A stretch of 64,000 nt of DNA. Origin: Cervus elaphus (Eukaryota; Chordata; Mammalia; Artiodactyla; Cervidae). The DNA lies in the NCBI RefSeq assembly GCF_910594005.1, contig NW_025316717.1, positions 1 through 64,000 of the forward strand, written 5' to 3'. Shown one piece after another: positions 51,641-63,522 of the stretch (position 1 is the stretch's first letter; each line of letters opens with the position of its first letter). The translations under genes were made by a program, and so were the position numbers. The notes under the pieces are model-generated. The model ran no database searches and had not been told where the DNA came from. It worked only from the letters and a program-made list of their open reading frames with translations.

Positions 51641-53640
51641 CCCACTTGATTCCCATGTGATTCCCACGTGATGCCCACGTGACTCCCACGTGATGCCCAC
51701 GTGATGCCCACGTGTTGCCCACGTGATTCCCACGTGATGCTCTCGTGATTCCCACGTGATGCCCACGTGATTCCCACGTGACTCCCACGTGATGCCCACG
51801 TGATGCCCACGTGTTGCCCACGTGATGCCCACGTGATGCCCACGTGATTCCCACGTGATTCCCACGTGACTCCCACGTGATGCCCACGTGATGCCCACGT
51901 GTTGCCCACGTGATGCCCACGTGATGCCCACGTGATTCCCACGTGATTCCCACGTGTTGCCAACGTGATGCCCACGTGATTCCCACGTGATGCCCACGTG
52001 ATTCCCACGTGATTCCCACGTGATGCCCACTTGATTCCCACGTGATGCCCACGTGATTCCCACGTGATTCCCACGTGTTGCCCACATGTTCCCCACGTGA
52101 TTCCCACGTGATTCCCACGTGATTCCCACGTGATGCCCACGTGATTCCCACGTGATTCCCACGTGTTGCCCACGTGATTCCCACGTGATTCTCACGTGAT
52201 TCCCACGTGATGCCCACGTGATGGCCACGTGTTGCCCACGTGATTCACACGTGATTCCCACGTGATGCCCACGTGATTCCCACGTGTTGCCCACGTGATT
52301 CCCACGTGATGCCCACGTGATTCCCACGTTGCCCACGTGATGCCCACGTGATTCCCACGTGTTGCCAACGTGATGCCCACGTGATTCCCAAGTGATTCCC
52401 ACGTGTTTCCCACGTGATTCCCACGTGATGCCCACGTGATTCCCACGTTGCCCACGTGATGCCCACGTGATTCCCACGTGTTGCCAACGTGATGCCCACG
52501 TGATTCCCAAGTGATTCCCACGTGTTTCCCACGTGATTCCCACGTGATGCCCACTTGATTCCCACGTGATTCCCACGTGATTCCCACGTGTTGCCCACGT
52601 GTTGCCCACGTGATTCCCACGTGATTCCAGGTGTTGCCCACGTGATTCCCACGTGATTCCCACGTATTGCCCACGTGATTCCCACGTGATTCCCACGTGA
52701 GTCCCACGTGATTCCCACGTGTTGCACACGTGATGCCCAGTTGATGCCCACGTGATTCCCACGTGATGCCCACGTGATTCCCTCGTGATGCCCACGTGAT
52801 TCCCACGTGATCCCCACGTGTTGCCCAGGTGATCCCCACGTGATTCCCACGTGATGCCCACGTGATACATACGTGATTCCCACGTGATGCCCACGTGATG
52901 CCCACGTGATTCCCACGTGTTGCCAACGTGATGCCCACGTGATTCCCACGTGTTGCCCACGTGATTCCCACGTGATTCCCACGTGATGCCCACGTGATTC
53001 CCACGTGTTGCCCACGTGATTCCCACGTGATGCCCACGTGATTCCCACGTTGCCCACGTGATGCCCACGTGATTCCCACGTGTTGCCAACGTGATGCCCA
53101 CGTGATTCCCAAGTGATTCCCACGTGTTTCCCACGTGATTCCCACGTGATGCCCACTTGATTCCCACGTGATTCCCACGTGATTCCCACGTGTTGCCCAC
53201 GTGTTGCCCACGTGATTCCCACGTGATTCCCACGTGATTCCAGGTGTTGCCCACGTGATTCCCACGTGAGTCCCACGTGTTGCCCACGTGATTCCCACGT
53301 GATTCCCACGTGAGTCCCACGTGATTCCCACGTGTTGCACACGTGATGCCCAGTTGATGCCCACGTGATTCCCACGTGATGCCCACGTGATTCCCTCGTG
53401 ATGCCCACGTGATTCCCACGTGATCCCCACGTGTTGCCCAGGTGATCCCCACGTGATTCCCACGTGATGCCCACGTGATACATACGTGATTCCCACGTGA
53501 TGCCCACGTGATCCCCACGTGATTCCCACGTGATTCTCACGTGATTCCCACGTGTTGCCCACGTGTTCCCCACGTGATTCCCACGTGATGCCCACGTGAT
53601 TCCCACGTGATTCCCACGTGTTGCCCACGTGATTCCCACG
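51641..53640. repeat. Third, partial copy of the C block in U6 (C3)
   Basis: Resembles C2 at an offset of 3,556 bp at its left end (TTCCCATGTGATTCCC at about 51650 versus 48094) and 3,644 bp further in. The 88-bp change equals eight monomers, so there is a local gain inside C3. CACGTTGCCC shortened monomers recur near 52327, 52447 and 53048. Confidence 0.72.
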
Positions 53641-56605
53641 TGATTCTCACGTGATTCCCACGTGATGCCCACGTGATGGCCACGTGTTGCCCACGTGATT
53701 CCCACGTGATTCCCACGTGATTCCCACGTGATCCCCACGTGTTGCCCACGTGATCCCCACGTGATTCCCACGTGATTCTCACGTGATTCCCACGTGATTC
53801 CCACGTGTTGCCAACGTGATGCCCACGTGATTCCCACGTGATTCCCACGTGATTCCCACGTGATTCCCACGTGTTGCACACGTGATGCCCACTTGATGCC
53901 CACGTGATTCCCACGTGATGCCCACGTGATTCCCTCGTGATGCCCACGTGATTCCCACGGGATCCCCACGTGTTGCCCAGGTGATCCCCACGTGATTCCC
54001 ACGTGATGCCCACGTGATTCCCACGTGATGCCCACGTGATGCCCACGTGTTGCACACGTGACTCCCACGTGATTCTCTCGTGATTCCCACGTGATTCCCA
54101 CGTGACTCCCACCTGATTCCTACGTGATGCCCACGTGATGCCCACGTGATTCCCACGTGATTCCCACGTGACTCCCACCCGATTCCCTCGTGATGCCCAC
54201 GTGATTCCCACGTGATCCCCACGTGTTGCCCAGGTGATCCCCACGTGATTCCCACGTGATGCCCACGTGATTCCCACGTGATGCCCACGTGATACCCACG
54301 TGATTCCCACGTGATTCCCACGTGATGCCCACGTGATTCCCACGTGATTCCCACGTGTTGCCCACGTGATTCCCACCTGATTCTCACGTGACTCCCACGT
54401 GATTCCCACGTGATGCCCACGTGATTCCGACGTGATGCCCACGTGATGCCCACGTGATTCCCACGTGATGCCCACGTGATGCCCACGTGTTGCACACGTG
54501 ACTCCCACGTGATTCTCTCGTGATTCCCACGTGATGCCCACGTGATTCCCACGTGACGCCCACGTGATTCCCACGTGATTCTCTCGTGATTCCCACGTGA
54601 TGCCCACGTGATTCCCACGTGACGCCCACGTGATTCCCACGTGATGCCCACGTGATGCCCACGTGATGCCCACGTGATGCCCACGAGTTGCCCACGTGAT
54701 TCCCACGTGATGCCCACTTGATTCCCACGTGATTCCCACGTGATTCTCACGTGACTCCTACGTGATTACCACGTGACGCCCACGTGATTCCCACGTGACT
54801 CCCACGTGATTCCCACGTGACGCCCACGTGATGCCCACGTGTTGCCCACGTGATTCCCACGTGATTCCCACGTGATTCCCACGTGATGCCCACATGATTC
54901 CCACGTGACTCCAACGTGATTCCCACGTGATGCCACGTGATTCCCAGGTGATGCCCACGTGATTCCCACGTGATGCCCACGTGTTGCCCACGTGATTCCC
55001 ACGTGATTCCCACGTGATTCCCAGGTGTTGCCCACGTGATTCCCACGTGATTCCCACGTGTTGCCCACGTGATTCCCACGTGATGCCCACGTGATGCCCA
55101 AGTGATGCCCACGTGATTCCTACGTGATGCCCACGTGATTCCCACGTGATACCCACGTGATTCCCACGTGATGCCCACGTGATACCCACGTTATTTCCAC
55201 GTGATTCCCACGTGATTCCCACGTGATGCCCACGTGACGCCCACGTGATTCCCACGTGATGCCCACGTGATTCCCACGTGATTCCCACGTGTTGCCCACG
55301 TGATTCCCACGTGACTCCCACGTGATTCCCACGTGATGCCCACGTGATTTCCACGTGACTCCCACGTGATTCCCACGTGATGCCCACGTGATGCCCACGT
55401 GTTGCCCACGTGATTCCCACGTGATTTCCACGTGTTGCACACGTGATGCCCACTTGATGCGCACGTGATTCCCACGTGATGCCCACGTGATTCCCTCGTG
55501 ATGCCCACGTGATACCCACGTGATTCCCACGTGATGCCCACGTGATACCCACGTGATGCCCACGTGATGCCCACGTGATTCCCACGTGATACCCACGTGA
55601 TGCCCACGTGATGCCCACGTGTTGCCCACGTGATTCCCATGTGATTCCCACGTGATTCCCACGTGTTGCACACGTGTTGCCCTCGTGATCCCCACGTGAT
55701 TCCCACGTGATACCCACGTGATTCCCACGTGTTGCCCACGTGATTCCCACGTGATGCCCACGTGATACCCACGTGATTCCCACGTGATTCCCACGTGATG
55801 CCCACGTGATTTCCACGTGTTTCCCACGTGTTGCCCACGTGATTCCCACCTGATTCTCACGTGACTCCCACGTGATTCCCACGTGATGCCCACGTGATTC
55901 CCACGTGATGCCCACGTGATGCCCACGTGATTCCCACGTGATTCCCACGTGATGCCCACGTGATGCCCACGTGATTCCCACGTGTTTCCCACGTGATGCC
56001 CACGTGATGCCCACGTGATGGCCACGTGTTGCCCACGTGATTCCCACGTGATGCCCACGTGATTACCACGTGACGCCCACGTGATTCCCACCTGATTCTC
56101 ACGTGACTCCCACGTGATTCCCACGTGAGGCCCACGTGATGCCCACGTGTTGCACACGTGACTCCCACGTGATTCTCTCGTGATTCCCACGTGATGCCCA
56201 CGTGATTCCCACGTGACTCCCACGTGATTCCCACGTGATGCCCACGTGATGCCCACGTGATTCCCACGTGATTCCCACGTGTTGCCCACGTGTTGCCCAC
56301 GTGATGTCCACGTGATTCCCGAGTGATTCCCACGTGATTCCCACGTAATACCCACGTGATGCCCACGTGATGCCCACGTGATTCCCACGCGTTGCCCACG
56401 TGATGCCCACTTGATTCCCACGTGATTCCCACGCGTTGCCCACGTGATACCCACGTGATTCCCACGTGATTCCCACGTGATCCCCACGTGTTGCCCAGGT
56501 GATCCCCACGTGATTCCCACGTGATGCCCACGTGATACCCACGTGATTCCCACGTGATGCCCACGTGATTCCCACGTGATGCTCAAGTGATACCCACGGG
56601 ATCAT

Positions 56606-57854
56606 AGGAGCATCAAAAGTGTGAAAATACGAGGAGCAAGTAAAGTGTGAAAAATCCCAGGAGTAGAAAAATGGGAGAAAAATACGAGGAGCAAAAAAGA
56701 AACCAAAACAAAAATATACGAGGAGCAGAAAAGGGGGGAAAATAAGAGGAGTATCAAAAGTGTGACAATACGAGGAGCAAGAAAAGTGTGAAAAAACCCA
56801 GGAGGAGAAATAGGGGAGAAAAATATGAGGAGCAAAAAAAAAAAAACAGAAATATACGAGAAGAAGAAAAGTGGGGAAAATGAGTGGAGCCTCAAAAGTG
56901 TGAAAACACGAGGAGAAAGAAAATTGTGAAAAACACGAGGAGCAAGAAAAGGGAAGAAATATACGAGGAGCAAAAGAAAAAAAACAAAAACAAAAAATAC
57001 GAGGAGCAGAAAAGTGTGAAAAATAAGAGGAGCATCAAAAGTGTGAAAATACGAGGAGCAAGAAAACTGTGAAAAACACGAGGAGCAAGAAAAGGGAAGA
57101 AACATATGAGGAGCAAAAAAAAAAAAAAAACAGAAAAATACGAGGAGCAGAAAAGTGTGAAAAATAAAGGAGCATCAAAAGTGTGAAAATACGAGGAGCA
57201 AGAAAAGTGTGAAAAACCCGAGGTGAAGAAAAAGGCGAGAAGAATACGAGGAGCAAAAAAACTAAAAACAGAGAAATACGAGGAGCAGAAAAGGGTGAAA
57301 AATAAGGGGAGCATCAAAAGTGTGCAAATACGAGGAGCAATAAATGTATGAAAAATCCCAGGAGCAGGAAAAGGGGAGAAAAATACGAGGAACAACAAAA
57401 AAAAAAACAGAAAAATACGACGAGCAAGAAAAGTTTGAAAAACACGAGAAGAAAAAGGGGAGAAAAATACAAGGAGTAAAAAAAAAAAAAAAAAAAAGAA
57501 AAATACGAGGAGCAGACAAGGGGGGAAAATCAGAGGAGGATCAACAGTATGCCACTACGAAGAGAAAGAGCAGTGTGAAAAACCCGAAGCGAAGAAACAG
57601 GGGAGAAGAATGCGAGGAGCAAGAAAAAAAAAGCAAAAGACAAAAATGAGGAGCAGACAAGGGGGGAAAATCAGAGGAGGATCAACAGTATGCCACGACG
57701 AGGAGCAAGAGCAGTGTGAAAAACCCGAGGCGAAGAATACGAGGAGCAAGAAAAAAAAGCAAAAGACATAAACGAGGAGCAGACAAAGGGGGAAAATCAG
57801 AGGAGGATCAACAGTATGAAACTACGAGGAGCAAGAGCAGTGTGAAAAACCCGA
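56606..57854 (+). repeat. Diverged ~140-bp purine satellite plus transitional monomers, U6
   Basis: Collinear with the diverged zones of U1-U5, despite the very different array that precedes it. The purine part of the composite is therefore stable while the CACGTG part expands. Confidence 0.9.
57478..57497 (+). repeat. A-tract (20 A), U6
   Basis: Twenty A after AAGGAGT, at the conserved position. Confidence 0.95.
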
Positions 57855-59947
57855 GGCGAACAAACAGGGGAGAAGAATAAGAGGAGCAAGAAAAAAAAAG
57901 CAAAATACAAAAACGAGGAGAACACAAGGGGCGATAATCAGAGGAGGATCAAAAGTGTGGCACTACGTGGAGTAAGAGAAGTGTGAAAAACCCGAGGTGA
58001 AGAAACAGGGGAGAAGAATACGAGGAGCAAGAAAAAAAAAGCAAAATACAAAAACGAGGAGAACACAAGGGGCGAAAATCAGAGGAGGATCAACAGTATG
58101 CCACTACGTGGAGTAAGAGAAGTGTGAAAAACCCGAGGCGAAGAAACAGGGGAGAAGAATACGAGGAGCAAGAAAAAAAAAGCAAAATACAAAAACGAGG
58201 AGAACACAAGGGGCGAAAATCAGAGGAGGATCAACAGTATGCCACTACGTGGAGTAAGAGAAGTGTGAAAAACCCGAGGCGAAGAAACAGGGGAGAAGAA
58301 TACGAGAAGCAAGAAAAAAAAAGCAAAATACAAAAACGAGGAGAACACAAGGGGCGAAAATCAGAGGAGGATCAACAGTATGCCACTACGTGGAGTGAGA
58401 GAAGTGTGAAAAACCCGAGGCGAAGAAACAGGGGAGAAGAATACGAGGAGCAAGAAAAAAAAAGCAAAATACAAAAACGAGGAGAACACAAGGGGCGAAA
58501 ATCAGAGGAGGATCAAAAGTCTGGCACTACGTGGAGTAAGAGAAGTGTGAAACACCCGAGGTGAAGAAACAGGGGAGAAGAATACGAGGAGCAAGAAAAA
58601 AAAAGCAAAATACAAAAACGAGGAGAACACAAGGGGCGAAAATAAGAGGAGGGTCAACAGTATGCCACTACGTGGAGTAAGAGAAGTGTGAAAAACCCGA
58701 GGTGAAGAAACAGGGGAGAAGAATACGAGGAGCAAGAAAAAAAAAGCAAAATACAAAAACGAGGAGAACACAAGGGGCGAAAATCAGAGGAGGATCAACA
58801 GTATGCCACTACGTGGAGTAAGAGAAGTGTGAAAATGCTGATGCGAAGAAACAGGGGAGAAGAATACGAGGAGCAAGAAAAAAAAAGCAAAATACAAAAA
58901 CGAGGAGAACACAAGGGGCGAAAATCAGAGGAGGATCAACAGTATGCCACTACGTGGAGTAAGAGAAGTGTGAAAAACCCGAGGTGAAGAAACAGGGGAG
59001 AAGAATACGAGGAGCAAGAAAAAAAAAGCAAAATACAAAAACGAGGAGAACACAAGGGGCGAAAATCAGAGGAGGATCAACAGTAAGCCACTACGTGGAG
59101 TAAGAGAAGTGTGAAAAACCCGAGGCGAAGAAACAGGGGAGAAGAATACGAGGAGCAAGAAAAAAAAAGCAAAATACAAAAACGAGGAGAACACAAGGGG
59201 CGAAAATCAGAGGAGGATCAACAGTATGCCACTACGTGGAGTAAGAGAAGTGTGAAAATGCTGATGCGAAGAAACAGGGGAGAAGAATACGAGGAGCAAG
59301 AAAAAAAAAGCAAAATACAAAAACGAGGAGAACACAAGGGGCGAAAATCAGAGGAGGATCAACAGTATGCCACTACGTGGAGTAAGAGAAGTGTGAAAAA
59401 CCCGAGGCGAAGAAACAGGGGAGAAGAATACGAGGAGCAAGAAAAAAAAAGCAAAATACAAAAACGAGTAGAACACAAGCGCCGAAAATCAGAGGAGGAT
59501 CAAAAGTGTGGCACTACGTGCAGTAAGAGAAGTGTGAAAAAGCCGAGGCGAAGAAACAGGGGAGAAGAATACGAGGAGCAAGAAAAAAAAAGCAAAATAC
59601 AAAAACGAGGAGAACACAAGGGGCGAAAATCAGAGGAGGATCAACAGTATGCCACTACGTGGAGTAAGAGAAGTGTGAAAAACCCGAGGCGAAGAAACAG
59701 GGGAGAAGAATACGAGGAGCAAGAAAAAGAAAAGCAAAATACAAAAACGAGGAGAACACAAGGGGCGAAAATCAGAGGAGGATCAAAAGTGTGGCACTAC
59801 GTGGAGTAAGAGAAGCGAGAAAAAGCCGAGGCGAAGAAACACGGGAGAAGAATACGAGCAGCAAGAAAAAAAAAGCAAATTACAAAAACGAGGAGAACAC
59901 AAGGGGCGAAAATCAGAGGAGGATCAACAGTATGCCACTACGAGAAG
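57855..59947 (+). repeat. 141-bp purine-rich satellite array, U6 (~15 monomers)
   Basis: 2,093 bp, with the monomer order of U2/U3 (GAGAAGCAAG near 58308, AGTCTGGCACTACG near 58520, GTAGAACACAAGCGCC near 59468, terminal AAACACGGG near 59835). Private changes include GGGGCGATAATCAG near 57930 and CAGTAAGCCACTACG near 59080. Sharing order with U2/U3 but not with neighbouring U5 shows that the units are not related simply by adjacency. Confidence 0.94.
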
Positions 59948-61059
59948 CACGTGTTGCCCAGGTGATGCCCACGTGATGCCCACGTGATTCCCACGTGTTG
60001 CCCACGTGATGCCCACGTGATTCTCACGTGTTGCCCACGTGATGCCCACGTGATTCCCACGTGATACCCACGTGATTACCACGTGTTGCCCACGTGATTC
60101 CCACGTGATGCGCACGTGATACCCACGTGATTCCCACGTGATTCCCACGTGATGACCACGTGATTCCCACGTGTTTCCCACGTGTTACCCACGTGATTCA
60201 CACCTGATTCTCACGTGACTCCCACGTGATTCCCACGTGATGCCCACGTGATTCCCACGTGATGCCCACGTGATGCCCACGTGTTGCACACGTGACTCCC
60301 ACGTGATTCTCTCGTGATTCCCACGTGATGCCCACGTGATTCCCACGTGACTCCCACGTGATTCCAACGTGATGCCCACGTGATGCCCACGTGATTCCCA
60401 CGTGATTCCCACGTGATTCCCACGTGATTCCCACGTGATTCCCACGTGATTTCCACGTATTGCACACGTGATGCCCACTTGATGCCCACGTGATTCCCAC
60501 GTGTTGCCCACGTGATCCCCACGTGATTCCCACGTGATACCCAAGTGACTCCCACGTGTTGCCCACGTGATTCCCACGTGATGCCCACGTGATACCCACG
60601 TGATTCCCACGTGATTCCCACGTGATGCCCACGTGATTCCCACGTGATTCCCACGTGTTTCCCACGTGATTCCCACGTGATTCCCACGTGATTCCCACGT
60701 GATTCCCACGTGATTCCCACGTGTTGCCCACGTGATGCCCACGTGATTCCCACGTGATTCCCACGTGATGCTCACGTGATTCCCACGTGATTCCCACGTG
60801 TTGCACACGTGATGCCCACTTGATGCCCACGTGATTCCCACGTGATGCCCACGTGATTCCCTCGTGATGCCCACGTGATTCCCACGTGATCCCCACGTGT
60901 TGCCCAGGTGATCCCCACGTGATTCCCACGTGATGCCCACGTGATACATACGTGATTCCCACGTGATGCCCACGTGATTCCCATGTGTTTCCCACATGTT
61001 GCCCACGTGATTCCCACCTGATTCTCACGTGACTCCCACGTGATTCCCACGTGATGCCC

Positions 61060-62835
61060 ACGTGATTCCCACGTGATGGCCACGTGATGCCCACGTGTTG
61101 CACACGTGATTCCCACGTGATGCTCTCGTGATTCCCACGTGATGCCCACGTGATTCCCACGTGACTCCCACGTGATGCCCACGTGATGCCCACGTGTTGC
61201 CCACGTGATGCCCACGTGATGCCCACGTGATTCCCACGTGATTCCCACGTGTTGCCCACGTGATGCCCACGTGATGCCCACGTGATACCCACGTGTTGCC
61301 AACGTGATGCCGACGTGATTCCCACGTGATGCCCACGTGATTACCACGTGATTCCCACGTGATGCCCACTTGATTCCCACGTGATTCCCACGTGATGCCC
61401 ACGTGATTCCCACGTGATTCCCACGTGTTGCCCACGTGTTCCCCACGTGATTCCCACGTGATTCCCACGTGATGCCCACGTGATTCCCACGTGATTCCCA
61501 CGTGTTGCCCACGTGATTCCCACGTGATTCTCACGTGATTCCCACGTGATGCCCACGTGATGGCCACGTGTTGCCCACGTCATTCCCACGTGATGCCCAC
61601 GTGATTCCCACGTGTTGCCCACGTGATTCCCACGTGATGCCCACGTGATTCCCACGTTGCCCACGTGATGCCCACGTGATTCCCACGTGTTGCCAACGTG
61701 ATGCCCACGTGATTCCCAAGTGATTCCCACGTGTTTCCCACGTGATTCCCACGTGATGCCCACTTGATTCCCACGTGATTCCCACGTGATTCCCACGTGT
61801 TGCCCACGTGTTGCCCACGTGATTCCCACGTGATTCCAGGTGTTGCCCACGTGATTCCCACGTGATTCCCACGTGTTGCCCACGTGATTCCCACGTGATT
61901 CCCACGTGAGTCCCATGTGATTCCCACGTGTTGCACACGTGATGCCCAGTTGATGCCCACGTGATTCCCACGTGATGCCCACGTGATTCCCTCGTGATGC
62001 CCTCGTGATTCCCACGTGATCCCCACGTGTTGCCCAGGTGATCCCCACGTGATTCCCACGTGATGCCCACGTGATACATACGTGATTCCCACGTGATGTC
62101 CACGTGATACCCACGTGATTCCCACGTGATTCCCACGTGATTCCCACGTGATTCCCAGGTGTTGCCCACGTGTTGCCCACGTTACGTCCACGTGATTCCC
62201 GCGTGATTCCCACGTGATTCCCACGTGATACCCACGTGATGCCCACGTGATGCCCACGTCATTCCCACGTGTTGCTCACGTGATGCCCACGTGATTCCCA
62301 CGTGATTCCCACGTGTTGCCCACGTGATGCCCACGTGATTCCCACATGTTTCCCACGTGTTACCCACGTGATTCCCACGTGATTCCCACGTGACGCCCAC
62401 GTGATTCCCACGTGATTCCCACGTGATACCCACGTGATTCCCACGTGGTGCCCACGTGATTCCCACGTGATGCCCACGTGATACCCACGTGATTCCCACG
62501 TGATTCCCACGTGATGCCCACGTGATGCCCACGTGATGCCCACGAGTTGCCCACGTGATTCCCACGTGATGCCCACGTATTCCCACGTGATTCCCACGTG
62601 ATGCCCACTTGATTCCCACGTGATTCCCACGTGATTCTCACGTGACTCCTACGTGATTACCACGTGACGCCCACGTGATTCCCACGTGACTCCCACGTGA
62701 TTCCCACGTGACCCCCACGTGATGCCCACGTGTTGCCCACGTGATTCCCACGTCATTCCCACGTGATTCCCACGTGATGCCCACATGATTCCCACGTGAC
62801 TCCAACGTGATTCCCACGTGATGCCACGTGATTCC
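61060..62835. repeat. Extra segment X of the 11-bp satellite, U7
   Basis: Third plain copy of X. CACGTTGCCC is near 61655, GATTCCAGGTG near 61835, CACGTTACGTCC near 62179 (2,233 bp from array start, the same as in U4), CACGAGTTGCCC near 62542, and the 10-bp GATGCCACGTG monomer near 62821. Boundaries are approximate. Confidence 0.8.
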
Positions 62836-63522
62836 CACGTGATGCCCACGTGATTCCCACGTGTTGCCCACGTGTTGCCCACGTGATTCCCACGTGATTC
62901 CCACGTGATTCCCAGGTGTTGCCCACGTGATTCCCACGTGATTCCCACGTGTTGCCCACGTGATTCCCACGTGATGCCCACGTGATGCCCAAGTGATGCC
63001 CACGTGATTCCCACGTGATGCCCACGTGATTCCCACGTGATACCCACGTGATTCCCACGTGTTGCCCACGTGATTCCCACGTGATGCCCACGTGATACCC
63101 ACGTTATTCCCACGTGATTCCCACGTGATTCCCACGTGATGGCCACGTGACGCCCACGTGATTCCCACGTGATGCCCACGTGATTCCCACGTGATTCCCA
63201 CGTGTTGCCCACGTGATTCCCACGTGACTCCCACGTGATTCCCACGTGATGCCCACGTGATTCCCACGTGACTCCCACGTGATTCCCACGTGATGCCCAC
63301 GTGATGCCCACGTGTTGCCCACGTGATTCCCACGTGATTCCCACGTGATTTCCACGTGTTGCACACGTGATGCCCACTTGATGCGCACGTGATTCCCACG
63401 TGATGCCCACGTGATTCCCTCGTGATGCCCACGTGATACCCACGTGATTCCCACGTGATGCCCACGTGATACCCACGTGATTCCCACGTGTTGCCCACGT
63501 GTTCCCCACGTGATTCCCACGT
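62150..63522. repeat. 1,373-bp tandem duplication in U7, first copy
   Basis: Starts around GATTCCCAGGTGTTGCCC and the unique CACGTTACGTCCACG site (GTTACG at 62181). The same site recurs at 63554, exactly 1,373 bp later. 1,373 is two short of 125 x 11, which fits the presence of off-length monomers inside. Confidence 0.82.

Larger units (their letters stand above)
37503..56605. repeat. Expanded 11-bp CACGTG satellite array, U6 (19,103 bp)
   Basis: Roughly 1,740 monomers, nearly six times the U1 array. The first ~250 bp match the left ends of the other arrays, and about 54740-56605 matches the right arm of U4/U5 (GACTCCTACGTGATTACC near 54750, 10-bp GATGCC monomer near 54932). Between these lie nested duplications. 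CACCTGATTC markers at 38295, 38801 and 40011 recur at 40671, 41177 and 42387 (period 2,376). Variant patterns at 43189-46726 recur at 47987-51524 (period 4,798). Confidence 0.94.

Noticed and set aside
1391..56605. Functional enhancer or promoter built from E-boxes
   Set aside because: CACGTG occurs as part of a satellite monomer thousands of times, with no gene nearby. Binding is plausible, but a promoter or enhancer role cannot be supported from sequence, so no regulatory feature is annotated.
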